Positions 7,977 through 21,623 of a DNA stretch of 64,000 nucleotides are shown here, piece after piece. The stretch is taken from positions 310,001 to 374,000 of the forward strand of contig JBAGJB010000219.1 in the NCBI GenBank assembly GCA_037577475.1, given 5' to 3'. The position numbers and the translations under genes were made by a program. The notes under the pieces are model-generated. The model saw nothing but the letters and a program-made list of their open reading frames with translations, did no database searches and was not told the origin of the DNA. Numbering within the stretch: the first letter of the stretch is position 1; every line of letters starts with the position of its first letter. Source of the DNA: Chaunax sp. Z400 (lineage: Eukaryota > Chordata > Actinopteri > Lophiiformes > Chaunacidae).

Positions 7977-10900
7977 GAGTCTCTACGACCTTCCGTTCCC
8001 GAGATACAGACATTCAAAATACGCCCCTACTGGACATGTCATATCTCGGGAAAGGAAGGTCGCACAGACTCGGGACAAAGACTGGTGTTCTCAGAGACCA
8101 CATAAACCCCTAGACAGACGTTGGGCCCGAGTCTCTACGACCTTCCGTTTCCGAGATACACACATTCACTATAGGCGAACCAAACCCCATTCACTTCAAT
8201 GGGAAAATAAACTTGAGTATAACTCGGGAACGGAAGGTCGTAGAGACTCGGGACCATGATCCGTTGGACATAATTCGTGGTCTCTGAACACGCCAGACTT
8301 CTCCCCGAGTCTCTACGACCTTCCGTTCCCGAGATACAAAAATTCCAAAAATCACCAAAAATACATGTCATATCTCGGGAACCGTAAATCGTAGAGACTC
8401 GGTTTACCTGCTGACGTTCTTGGAGACCCCATAAAACCGTTGAAAGAGCTTATCCCCGAGTCTCTACGACCTTCCGTTCAAAAGTTACCAACCCGGGTAG
8501 GGCCCCCATTGAGTTTTTATCCCCTTAACCCTAACCCTAACCCTAACCCTAACCCTAACCCCTAACCCACACTTGTCCGCGAGTCTCTACGACCTTCCGT
8601 TCCCGAGATACAAAAATTCCAAAAATCACCAAAAATACATGTCATATCTCGGGAACCGTAAGTCGTAGAGACTCGGTTTACCCGCTGGCATTCTTGGAGA
8701 CCCCATAAAACCATTGAAAGAGCTTATCCCCGAGTCTCTACGACCTTCCGTTCCCGAGATACAGACATTCAAAATACGCCCCTACTGGACATGTCATATC
8801 TCGGGAAAGGAAGGTCGCACAGACTCGGGACAAAGACTGGTGTTCTAAGAGACCACATAAACCCCTAGACGGACGTTGGTCCCGAGTCTCTACGACCTTC
8901 CGTTTCCGAGATACACACATTCACTATAGGCGAACCAAACCCCATTCACTTCAATGGGAAAATAAACTTGAGTATAACTCGGGAACGGAAGGTCGTAGAG
9001 ACTCGGGACCCTGATCCGTCGGACATAATTCGTGGTCTCTGAACACGCCAGACTTCTCCCCGAGTCTCTACGACCTTCCGTTCCCGAGATACAAACATTC
9101 CAAAAATCACGAAAAATACATGTCATATCTCGGGAACCGTAAGTCGTAGAGACTCGGTTTACCTGCCGGCATTCTTGGAGACCCCATAAAACCATTGAAA
9201 GAGCTTATCCCCGAGTCTCTACGACCTTCCGTTCCCGAGATACAGACATTCAAAATACGCCCCTACTGGACATGTCATATCTCGGGAAAGGAAGGTCGCA
9301 CAGACTCGGGACAAAGACTGGTGTTCTCAGAGACCACATAAACCCCTAGACAGACGTTGGGCCCGAGTCTCTACGACCTTCCGTTTCCGAGATACACACA
9401 TTCACTATAGGCGAACCAAACCCCATTCACTTCAATGGGAAAATAAACTTGAGTATAACTCGGGAACGGAAGGTCGTAGAGACTCGGGACCATGATCCGT
9501 TGGACATAATTCGTGGTCTCTGAACACGCCAGACTTCTCCCCGAGTCTCTACGACCTTCCGTTCCCGAGATACAAAAATTCCAAAAATCACCAAAAATAC
9601 ATGTCATATCTCGGGAACCGTAAATCGTAGAGACTCGGTTTACCTGCTGACGTTCTTGGAGACCCCATAAAACCGTTGAAAGAGCTTATCCCCGAGTCTC
9701 TACGACCTTCCGTTCAAAAGTTACCAACCCGGGTAGGGCCCCCATTGAGTTTTTATCCCCTTAACCCTAACCCTAACCCTAACCCTAACCCTAACCCCTA
9801 ACCCACACTTGTCCGCGAGTCTCTACGACCTTCCGTTCCCGAGATACAAAAATTCCAAAAATCACCAAAAATACATGTCATATCTCGGGAACCGTAAGTC
9901 GTAGAGACTCGGTTTACCCGCTGGCATTCTTGGAGACCCCATAAAACCATTGAAAGAGCTTATCCCCGAGTCTCTACGACCTTCCGTTCCCGAGATACAG
10001 ACATTCAAAATACGCCCCTACTGGACATGTCATATCTCGGGAAAGGAAGGTCGCACAGACTCGGGACAAAGACTGGTGTTCTAAGAGACCACATAAACCC
10101 CTAGACGGACGTTGGTCCCGAGTCTCTACGACCTTCCGTTTCCGAGATACACACATTCACTATAGGCGAACCAAACCCCATTCACTTCAATGGGAAAATA
10201 AACTTGAGTATAACTCGGGAACGGAAGGTCGTAGAGACTCGGGACCCTGATCCGTCGGACATAATTCGTGGTCTCTGAACACGCCAGACTTCTCCCCGAG
10301 TCTCTACGACCTTCCGTTCCCGAGATACAAACATTCCAAAAATCACGAAAAATACATGTCATATCTCGGGAACCGTAAGTCGTAGAGACTCGGTTTACCT
10401 GCCGGCATTCTTGGAGACCCCATAAAACCATTGAAAGAGCTTATCCCCGAGTCTCTACGACCTTCCGTTCCCGAGATACAGACATTCAAAATACGCCCCT
10501 ACTGGACATGTCATATCTCGGGAAAGGAAGGTCGCACAGACTCGGGACAAAGACTGGTGTTCTCAGAGACCACATAAACCCCTAGACAGACGTTGGGCCC
10601 GAGTCTCTACGACCTTCCGTTTCCGAGATACACACATTCACTATAGGCGAACCAAACCCCATTCACTTCAATGGGAAAATAAACTTGAGTATAACTCGGG
10701 AACGGAAGGTCGTAGAGACTCGGGACCATGATCCGTTGGACATAATTCGTGGTCTCTGAACACGCCAGACTTCTCCCCGAGTCTCTACGACCTTCCGTTC
10801 CCGAGATACAAAAATTCCAAAAATCACCAAAAATACATGTCATATCTCGGGAACCGTAAATCGTAGAGACTCGGTTTACCTGCTGACGTTCTTGGAGACC

Positions 10901-11684
10901 CCATAAAACCGTTGAAAGAGCTTATCCCCGAGTCTCTACGACCTTCCGTTCAAAAGTTACCAACCCGGGTAGGGCCCCCATTGAGTTTTTATCCCCTTAA
11001 CCCTAACCCTAACCCTAACCCTAACCCTAACCCCTAACCCACACTTGTCCGCGAGTCTCTACGACCTTCCGTTCCCGAGATACAAAAATTCCAAAAATCA
11101 CCAAAAATACATGTCATATCTCGGGAACCGTAAGTCGTAGAGACTCGGTTTACCCGCTGGCATTCTTGGAGACCCCATAAAACCATTGAAAGAGCTTATC
11201 CCCGAGTCTCTACGACCTTCCGTTCCCGAGATACAGACATTCAAAATACGCCCCTACTGGACATGTCATATCTCGGGAAAGGAAGGTCGCACAGACTCGG
11301 GACAAAGACTGGTGTTCTAAGAGACCACATAAACCCCTAGACGGACGTTGGTCCCGAGTCTCTACGACCTTCCGTTTCCGAGATACACACATTCACTATA
11401 GGCGAACCAAACCCCATTCACTTCAATGGGAAAATAAACTTGAGTATAACTCGGGAACGGAAGGTCGTAGAGACTCGGGACCCTGATCCGTCGGAAATAA
11501 TTCGTGGTCTCTGAACACGCCAGACTTCTCCCCGAGTCTCTACGACCTTCCGTTCCCGAGATACAAACATTCCAAAAATCACGAAAAATACATGTCATAT
11601 CTCGGGAACCGTAAGTCGTAGAGACTCGGTTTACCTGCCGGCATTCTTGGAGACCCCATAAAACCATTGAAAGAGCTTATCCCC
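7977..11684. repeat. Three tandem 1,236-bp higher-order units (DABCB + DAB)
   Basis: Units at 7977-9212, 9213-10448 and 10449-11684. Each is D A B C(123 bp) B followed by D A B. All three have the five-unit telomeric tract, ttctaagag in the second D, and caaacattcc in the final B. Only scattered substitutions separate them, for example gtcggaaataatt in the third copy. This is a local amplification of a two-word unit. Confidence 0.92.
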
Positions 11685-12612
11685 GAGTCTCTACGACCTT
11701 CCGTTCCCGAGATACAGACATTCAAAATACGCCCCTACTGGACATGTCATATCTCGGGAAAGGAAGGTCGCACAGACTCGGGACAAAGACTGGTGTTCTC
11801 AGAGACCACATAAACCCCTAGACGGACGTTGGTCCCGAGTCTCTACGACCTTCCGTTTCCGAGATACACACATTCACTATAGGCGAACCAAACCCCATTC
11901 ACTTCAATGGGAAAATAAACTTGAGTATAACTCGGGAACGGAAGGTCGTAGAGACTCGGGACCATGATCCGTCCGACATAATTCGTGGTCTCTGAACACG
12001 CCAGACTTCTCCACGAGTCTCTACGACCTTCCGTTCCCGAGATACAGACATTCAAAATACGCCCCTACTGGACATGTCATATCTCGGGAAAGGAAGGTCG
12101 CACAGACTCGGGACAAAGACTGGTGTTCTCAGAGACCACATAAACCCCTAGACAGACGTTGGGCCCGAGTCTCTACGACCTTCCGTTTCCGAGATACACA
12201 CATTCACTATAGGCGAACCAAACCCCATTCACTTCAATGGGAAAATAAACTTGAGTATAACTCGGGAACGGAAGGTCGTAGAGACTCGGGACCATGATCC
12301 GTTGGACATAATTCGTGGTCTCTGAACACGCCAGACTTCTCCCCGAGTCTCTACGACCTTCCGTTCCCGAGATACAAAAATTCCAAAAATCACCAAAAAT
12401 ACATGTCATATCTCGGGAACCGTAAATCGTAGAGACTCGGTTTACCTGCTGACGTTCTTGGAGACCCCATAAAACCGTTGAAAGAGCTTATCCCCGAGTC
12501 TCTACGACCTTCCGTTCAAAAGTTACCAACCCGGGTAGGGCCCCCATTGAGTTTTTATCCCCTTAACCCTAACCCTAACCCTAACCCTAACCCCTAACCC
12601 ACACTTGTCCGC
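11685..12612. repeat. Two-word linker: DA, DABC
   Basis: D11685 A11837; D12015 A12167 B12345 C12496 (117 bp). It connects the 1,236-bp array to the third composite block. Same word types as 6115-7042 but with gcacagac rather than cccacagac in the first D. Confidence 0.85.
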
Positions 12613-15600
12613 GAGTCTCTACGACCTTCCGTTCCCGAGATACAGACATTCAAAATACGCCCCTACTGGACATGTCATATCTCGGGAAAGGAAGGTCGCA
12701 CAGACTCGGGACAAAGACTGGTGTTCTCAGAGACCACATAAACCCCTAGACGGACGTTGGTCCCGAGTCTCTACGACCTTCCGTTTCCGAGATTCACACA
12801 TTCACTATAGGCGAACCAAACCCCATTCACTTCAATGGGAAAATAAACGAGTATAACTCGGGAACGGAAGGTCGTAGAGACTCGGGACCATGATCCGTCC
12901 GACATAATTCGTGGTCTCTGAACACGCCAGACTTCTCCACGAGTCTCTACGACCTTCTGTTCCCGAGATACAAAAATTCCAAAAATCACCAAAAATACAT
13001 GTCATATCTCGGGAACCGTAAGTCGTAGAGACTCGGTTTACCTGCTGACGTTCTTGGAGACACCATAAAACCGTTGAAAGAGCTTATCCCCGAGTCTCTA
13101 CGACCTTCCGTTCAAAAGTTACCAACCCGGGTAGGGCCCCGATTGAGTTTTTATCGCCTTAACCCTAACCCTAACCCTAACCCTAACCCCTAACCCACAC
13201 TTGTCCGCGAGTCTCTACGACCTTCCGTTCCCGAGATACAAAAATTCCAAAAATCACCAAAAATACATGTCATATCTCAGGAACCGTAAGTCGTAGAGAC
13301 TCGGTTTACCCGCTGGCATTCTTGGAGACCCCATAAAACCATTGAAAGAGCTTATCCCCGAGTCTCTACGACCTTCCGTTCCCGAGATACAGACATTCAA
13401 AATACGCCCCTACTGGACATGTCATATCTCGGGAAAGGAAGGTCGCACAGACTCGGGACAAAGACTGGTGTTCTAAGAGACCACATAAACCCCTAGACGG
13501 ACGTTGGTCCCGAGTCTCTACGACCTTCCGTTTCCGAGATACACACATTCACTATAGGCGAACCAAACCCCATTCACTTCAATGGGAAAATAAACTTGAG
13601 TATAACTCGGGAACGGAAGGTCGTAGAGACTCGGGACCCTGATCCGTCGGACATAATTCGTGGTCTCTGAACACGCCAGACTTCTCCCCGAGTCTCTACG
13701 ACCTTCCGTTCCCGAGATACAAACATTCCAAAAATCACGAAAAATACATGTCATATCTCGGGAACCGTAAGTCGTAGAGACTCGGTTTACCTGCCGGCAT
13801 TCTTGGAGACCCCATAAAACCATTGAAAGAGCTTATCCCCGAGTCTCTACGACCTTCCGTTCCCGAGATACAGACATTCAAAATACGCCCCTACTGGACA
13901 TGTCATATCTCGGGAAAGGAAGGTCCCACAGACTCGGGACAAAGACTGGTGTTCTCAGAGACCACATAAACCCCTAGACGGACGTTGGTCCCGAGTCTCT
14001 ACGACCTTCCGTTTCCGAGATACACACATTCACTATAGGCGAACCAAACCCCATTCACTTCAATGGGAAAATAAACTTGAGTATAACTCGGGAACGGAAG
14101 GTCGTAGAGACTCGGGACCATGATCCGTCCGACATAATTCGTGGTCTCTGAACACGCCAGACTTCTCCACGAGTCTCTACGACCTTCCGTTCCCGAGATA
14201 CAGACATTCAAAATACGCCCCTACTGGACATGTCATATCTCGGGAAAGGAAGGTCGCACAGACTCGGGACAAAGACTGGTGTTCTCAGAGACCACATAAA
14301 CCCCTAGACAGACGTTGGGCCCGAGTCTCTACGACCTTCCGTTTCCGAGATACACACATTCACTATAGGCGAACCAAACCCCATTCACTTCAATGGGAAA
14401 ATAAACTTGAGTATAACTCGGGAACGGAAGGTCGTATAGACTCGGGACCATGATCCGTTGGACATAATTCGTGGTCTCTGAACACGCCAGACTTCTCCCC
14501 GAGTCTCTACGACCTTCCGTTCCCGAGATACAAAAATTCCAAAAATCACCAAAAATACATGTCATATCTCGGGAACCGTAAATCGTAGAGACTCGGTTTA
14601 CCTGCTGACGTTCTTGGAGACCCCATAAAACCATTGAAAGAGCTTATCCCCGAGTCTCTACGACCTTCCGTTCAAAAGTTACCAACCCGGGTAGGGCCCC
14701 CATTGAGTTTTTATCCCCTTAGCCCTAACCCTAACCCTAACCCTAACCCCTAACCCACACTTGTCCGCGAGTCTCTACGACCTTCCGTTCCCGAGATACA
14801 GACATTCAAAATACGCCCTTACTGGACATGTCATATCTCGGGAAAGGAAGGTCGCACAGACTCGGGACAAAGACTGGTGTTCTCAGAGACCACATAAACC
14901 CCTAGACGGACGTTGGTCCCGAGTCTCTACGACCTTCCGTTTCCGAGATACACACATTCACTATAGGCGGACCAAACCCCATTCACTTCAATGGGAAAAT
15001 AAACTTGAGTATAACTCGGGAACGGAAGGTCGTAGAGACTCGGGACCATGATCCGTCCGACATAATTCGTGGTCTCTGAACACGCCAGACTTCTCCACGA
15101 GTCTCTACGACCTTCCGTTCCCGAGATACAGACATTCAAAATACGCCCCTACTGGACATGTCATATCTCGGGAAAGGAAGGTCGCACAGACTCGGGACAA
15201 AGACTGGTGTTCTCAGAGACCACATAAACCCCTAGACAGACGTTGGGCCCGAGTCTCTACGACCTTCCGTTTCCGAGATACACACATTCACTATAGGCGA
15301 ACCAAACCCCATTCACTTCAATGGGAAAATAAACTTGAGTATAACTCGGGAACGGAAGGTCGTAGAGACTCGGGACCATGATCCGTTGGACATAATTCGT
15401 GGTCTCTGAACACGCCAGACTTCTCCCCGAGTCTCTACGACCTTCCGTTCCCGAGATACAAAAATTCCAAAAATCACCAAAAATACATGTCATATCTCGG
15501 GAACCGTAAATCGTAGAGACTCGGTTTACCTGCTGACGTTCTTGGAGACCCCATAAAACCGTTGAAAGAGCTTATCCCCGAGTCTCTACGACCTTCCGTT

Positions 15601-15702
15601 CAAAAGTTACCAACCCGGGTAGGGCCCCCATTGAGTTTTTATCCCCTTAACCCTAACCCTAACCCTAACCCTAACCCTAACCCCTAACCCACACTTGTCC
15701 GC
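12613..15702. repeat. 3,090-bp composite block, copy 3
   Basis: D12613 A12765 (176 bp) B12941 C13092 B13209; D13360 A13512 B13690; D13841 A13993; D14171 A14323 B14501 C14652; D14769 A14921; D15099 A15251 B15429 C15580 (123 bp). Private changes: ttatcgcctt before the telomeric tract at about 13152 and gtcgtatagac in the right stem of A14323. Its last three words double as the start of the 2,281-bp repeat. Confidence 0.92.
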
Positions 15703-18700
15703 GAGTCTCTACGACCTTCCGTTCCCGAGATACAGACATTCAAAATACGCCCCTACTGGACATGTCATATCTCGGGAAAGGAAGGTCGCACAGACTCGGG
15801 ACAAAGACTGGTGTTCTCAGAGACCACATAAACCCCTAGACGGACGTTGGTCCCGAGTCTCTACGACCTTCCGTTTCCGAGATACACACATTCACTATAG
15901 GCGAACAAAACCCCATTCACTTCAATGGGAAAATAAACTTGAGTATAACTCGGGAACGGAAGGTCGTAGAGACTCGGGACCATGATCCGTCGGACATAAT
16001 TCGTGGTCTCTGAACACGCCAGACTTCTCCCCGAGTCTCTACGACCTTCCGTTCCCGAGATACAAAAATTCCAAAAATCACCAAAAATACATGTCATATC
16101 TCGGGAACCGTAAATCGTAGAGACTCGGTTTACCTGCTGACGTTCTTGGAGACCCCATAAAACCGTTGAAAGAGCTTATCCCCGAGTCTCTACGACCTTC
16201 CGTTCAAAAGTTACCAACCCGGGTAGGGCCCCCATTGAGTTTTTATCCCCTTAACCCTAACCCTAACCCTAACCCTAACCCCTAACCCACACTTGTCCGC
16301 GAGTCTCTACGACCTTCCGTTCCCGAGATACAAAAATTCCAAAAATCACCAAAAATACATGTCATATCTCGGGAACCGTAAGTCGTAGAGACTCGGTTTA
16401 CCCGCTGGCATTCTTGGAGACCCCATAAAACCATTGAAAGAGCTTATCCCCGAGTCTCTACGACCTTCCGTTCCCGAGATACAGACATTCAAAATACGCC
16501 CCTACTGGACATGTCATATCTCGGGAAAGGAAGGTCGCACAGACTCGGGACAAAGACTGGTGTTCTCAGACACCACATAAACCCCTAGACAGACGTTGGG
16601 CCCGAGTCTCTACGACCTTCCGTTTCCGAGATACACACATTCACTATAGGCGAACCAAACCCCATTCACTTCAATGGGAAAATAAACTTGAGTATAACTC
16701 GGGAACGGAAGGTCGTAGAGACTCGGGACCATGATCCGTTGGACATAATTCGTGGTCTCTGAACACGCCAGACTTCTCCCCGAGTCTCTACGACCTTCCG
16801 TTCCCGAGATACAAAAATTCCAAAAATCACCAAAAATACATGTCATATCTCGGGAACCGTAAATCGTAGAGACTCGGTTTACCTGCTGACGTTCTTGGAG
16901 ACCCCATAAAACCATTGAAAGAGCTTATCCCCGAGTCTCTACGACCTTCCGTTCAAAAGTTACCAACCCGGGTAGGGCCCCCATTGAGTTTTTATCCCCT
17001 TAGCCCTAACCCTAACCCTAACCCTAACCCCTAACCCACACTTGTCCGCGAGTCTCTACGACCTTCCGTTCCCGAGATACAGACATTCAAAATACGCCCT
17101 TACTGGACATGTCATATCTCGGGAAAGGAAGGTCGCACAGACTCGGGACAAAGACTGGTGTTCTCAGAGACCACATAAACCCCTAGACGGACGTTGGTCC
17201 CGAGTCTCTACGACCTTCCGTTTCCGAGATACACACATTCACTATAGGCGGACCAAACCCCATTCACTTCAATGGGAAAATAAACTTGAGTATAACTCGG
17301 GAACGGAAGGTCGTAGAGACTCGGGACCATGATCCGTCCGACATAATTCGTGGTCTCTGAACACGCCAGACTTCTCCACGAGTCTCTACGACCTTCCGTT
17401 CCCGAGATACAGACATTCAAAATACGCCCCTACTGGACATGTCATATCTCGGGAAAGGAAGGTCGCACAGACTCGGGACAAAGACTGGTGTTCTCAGAGA
17501 CCACATAAACCCCTAGACAGACGTTGGGCCCGAGTCTCTACGACCTTCCGTTTCCGAGATACACACATTCACTATAGGCGAACCAAACCCCATTCACTTC
17601 AATGGGAAAATAAACTTGAGTATAACTCGGGAACGGAAGGTCGTAGAGACTCGGGACCATGATCCGTTGGACATAATTCGTGGTCTCTGAACACGCCAGA
17701 CTTCTCCCCGAGTCTCTACGACCTTCCGTTCCCGAGATACAAAAATTCCAAAAATCACCAAAAATACATGTCATATCTCGGGAACCGTAAATCGTAGAGA
17801 CTCGGTTTACCTGCTGACGTTCTTGGAGACCCCATAAAACCGTTGAAAGAGCTTATCCCCGAGTCTCTACGACCTTCCGTTCAAAAGTTACCAACCCGGG
17901 TAGGGCCCCCATTGAGTTTTTATCCCCTTAACCCTAACCCTAACCCTAACCCTAACCCTAACCCCTAACCCACACTTGTCCGCGAGTCTCTACGACCTTC
18001 CGTTCCCGAGATACAGACATTCAAAATACGCCCCTACTGGACATGTCATATCTCGGGAAAGGAAGGTCGCACAGACTCGGGACAAAGACTGGTGTTCTCA
18101 GAGACCACATAAACCCCTAGACGGACGTTGGTCCCGAGTCTCTACGACCTTCCGTTTCCGAGATACACACATTCACTATAGGCGAACAAAACCCCATTCA
18201 CTTCAATGGGAAAATAAACTTGAGTATAACTCGGGAACGGAAGGTCGTAGAGACTCGGGACCATGATCCGTCGGACATAATTCGTGGTCTCTGAACACGC
18301 CAGACTTCTCCCCGAGTCTCTACGACCTTCCGTTCCCGAGATACAAAAATTCCAAAAATCACCAAAAATACATGTCATATCTCGGGAACCGTAAATCGTA
18401 GAGACTCGGTTTACCTGCTGACGTTCTTGGAGACCCCATAAAACCGTTGAAAGAGCTTATCCCCGAGTCTCTACGACCTTCCGTTCAAAAGTTACCAACC
18501 CGGGTAGGGCCCCCATTGAGTTTTTATCCCCTTAACCCTAACCCTAACCCTAACCCTAACCCCTAACCCACACTTGTCCGCGAGTCTCTACGACCTTCCG
18601 TTCCCGAGATACAAAAATTCCAAAAATCACCAAAAATACATGTCATATCTCGGGAACCGTAAGTCGTAGAGACTCGGTTTACCCGCTGGCATTCTTGGAG

Positions 18701-21623
18701 ACCCCATAAAACCATTGAAAGAGCTTATCCCCGAGTCTCTACGACCTTCCGTTCCCGAGATACAGACATTCAAAATACGCCCCTACTGGACATGTCATAT
18801 CTCGGGAAAGGAAGGTCGCACAGACTCGGGACAAAGACTGGTGTTCTCAGACACCACATAAACCCCTAGACAGACGTTGGGCCCGAGTCTCTACGACCTT
18901 CCGTTTCCGAGATACACACATTCACTATAGGCGAACCAAACCCCATTCACTTCAATGGGAAAATAAACTTGAGTATAACTCGGGAACGGAAGGTCGTAGA
19001 GACTCGGGACCATGATCCGTTGGACATAATTCGTGGTCTCTGAACACGCCAGACTTCTCCCCGAGTCTCTACGACCTTCCGTTCCCGAGATACAAAAATT
19101 CCAAAAATCACCAAAAATACATGTCATATCTCGGGAACCGTAAATCGTAGAGACTCGGTTTACCTGCTGACGTTCTTGGAGACCCCATAAAACCATTGAA
19201 AGAGCTTATCCCCGAGTCTCTACGACCTTCCGTTCAAAAGTTACCAACCCGGGTAGGGCCCCCATTGAGTTTTTATCCCCTTAGCCCTAACCCTAACCCT
19301 AACCCTAACCCCTAACCCACACTTGTCCGCGAGTCTCTACGACCTTCCGTTCCCGAGATACAGACATTCAAAATACGCCCTTACTGGACATGTCATATCT
19401 CGGGAAAGGAAGGTCGCACAGACTCGGGACAAAGACTGGTGTTCTCAGAGACCACATAAACCCCTAGACGGACGTTGGTCCCGAGTCTCTACGACCTTCC
19501 GTTTCCGAGATACACACATTCACTATAGGCGGACCAAACCCCATTCACTTCAATGGGAAAATAAACTTGAGTATAACTCGGGAACGGAAGGTCGTAGAGA
19601 CTCGGGACCATGATCCGTCCGACATAATTCGTGGTCTCTGAACACGCCAGACTTCTCCACGAGTCTCTACGACCTTCCGTTCCCGAGATACAGACATTCA
19701 AAATACGCCCCTACTGGACATGTCATATCTCGGGAAAGGAAGGTCGCACAGACTCGGGACAAAGACTGGTGTTCTCAGAGACCACATAAACCCCTAGACA
19801 GACGTTGGGCCCGAGTCTCTACGACCTTCCGTTTCCGAGATACACACATTCACTATAGGCGAACCAAACCCCATTCACTTCAATGGGAAAATAAACTTGA
19901 GTATAACTCGGGAACGGAAGGTCGTAGAGACTCGGGACCATGATCCGTTGGACATAATTCGTGGTCTCTGAACACGCCAGACTTCTCCCCGAGTCTCTAC
20001 GACCTTCCGTTCCCGAGATACAAAAATTCCAAAAATCACCAAAAATACATGTCATATCTCGGGAACCGTAAATCGTAGAGACTCGGTTTACCTGCTGACG
20101 TTCTTGGAGACCCCATAAAACCGTTGAAAGAGCTTATCCCCGAGTCTCTACGACCTTCCGTTCAAAAGTTACCAACCCGGGTAGGGCCCCCATTGAGTTT
20201 TTATCCCCTTAACCCTAACCCTAACCCTAACCCTAACCCTAACCCTAACCCCTAACCCACACTTGTCCGCGAGTCTCTACGACCTTCCGTTCCCGAGATA
20301 CAGACATTCAAAATACGCCCCTACTGGACATGTCATATCTCGGGAAAGGAAGGTCGCACAGACTCGGGACAAAGACTGGTGTTCTCAGAGACCACATAAA
20401 CCCCTAGACTGACGTTGGTCCCGAGTCTCTACGACCTTCCGTTTCCGAGATACACACATTCACTATAGGCGAACCAAACCCCATTCACTTCAATGGGAAA
20501 ATAAACTTGAGTATAACTCGGGAACGGAAGGTCGTAGAGACTCGGGACCATGATCCGTTGGACATAATTCGTGGTCTCTGAACACGCCAGACTTCTCCCC
20601 GAGTCTCTACGACCTTCCGTTCCCGAGATACAAAAATTCCAAAAATCACCAAAAATACATGTCATATCTCGGGAACCGTAAATCGTAGAGACTCGGTTTA
20701 CCTGCTGACGTTCTTGGAGACCCCATAAAACTGTTGAAAGAGCTTATCCCCGAGTCTCTACGACCTTCCGTTCAAAAGTTACCAACCCGGGTAGGGCCCC
20801 CATTGAGTTTTTATCCCCTTAACCCTAACCCTAACCCTAACCCTAACCCTAACCCCTAACCCACACTTGTCCGCGAGTCTCTACGACCTTCCGTTCCCGA
20901 GATACAGACATTCAAAATACGCCCCTACTGGACATGTCATATCTCGGGAAAGGAAGGTCGCACAGACTCGGGACAAAGACTGGTGTTCTCAGAGACCACA
21001 TAAACCCCTAGACGGACGTTGGTCCCGAGTCTCTACGACCTTCCGTTTCCGAGATACACACATTCACTATAGGCGAACCAAACCCCATTCACTTCAATGG
21101 GAAAATAAACTTGAGTATAACTCGGGAACGGAAGGTCGTAGAGACTCGGGACCATGATCCGTCGGACATAATTCGTGGTCTCTGAACACGCCAGACTTCT
21201 CCCCGAGTCTCTACGACCTTCCGTTCCCGAGATACAAAAATTCCAAAAATCACCAAAAATACATGTCATATCTCGGGAACCGTAAATCGTAGAGACTCGG
21301 TTTACCTGCTGACGTTCTTGGAGACCCCATAAAACCGTTGAAAGAGCTTATCCCCGAGTCTCTACGACCTTCCGTTCAAAAGTTACCAACCCGGGTAGGG
21401 CCCCCATTGAGTTTTTATCCCCTTAACCCTAACCCTAACCCTAACCCTAACCCCTAACCCACACTTGTCCGCGAGTCTCTACGACCTTCCGTTCCCGAGA
21501 TACAAAAATTCCAAAAATCACCAAAAATACATGTCATATCTCGGGAACCGTAAGTCGTAGAGACTCGGTTTACCCGCTGGCATTCTTGGAGACCCCATAA
21601 AACCATTGAAAGAGCTTATCCCC
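14171..21623. repeat. 2,281-bp higher-order repeat: two full copies and an expanded third
   Basis: Unit: DABC, DA, DABC(123-bp C), DABCB. Copy 1 is 14171-16451 and copy 2 is 16452-18732, both exactly 2,281 bp. Copy 3 (18733-21623) has a 129-bp C at 20142 and an additional 604-bp DABC word (20271-20874) before its DABCB. The first C of each unit has the rare ttagccctaa start. Copies 2 and 3 share a rare tctcagacacc in their first D that copy 1 lacks, so they are closest relatives. Copy 3 together with the extra word matches 33401-36285 at an offset of about 14.66 kb. Confidence 0.9.
20213..20258 (+). repeat. Longest telomeric tract in the window: (CCCTAA)6 CCCCTAA CCC
   Basis: Lies in the only 129-bp C module (20142-20270). 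Six CCCTAA units at 20213-20248 precede the CCCCTAA. Nine other C modules (7854, 8458, 9694, 10930, 15580, 17861, 20752, 34810, 35414) have five units and are 123 bp long. The 35414 copy has a substitution in its fifth unit (ccctat). Confidence 0.93.
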
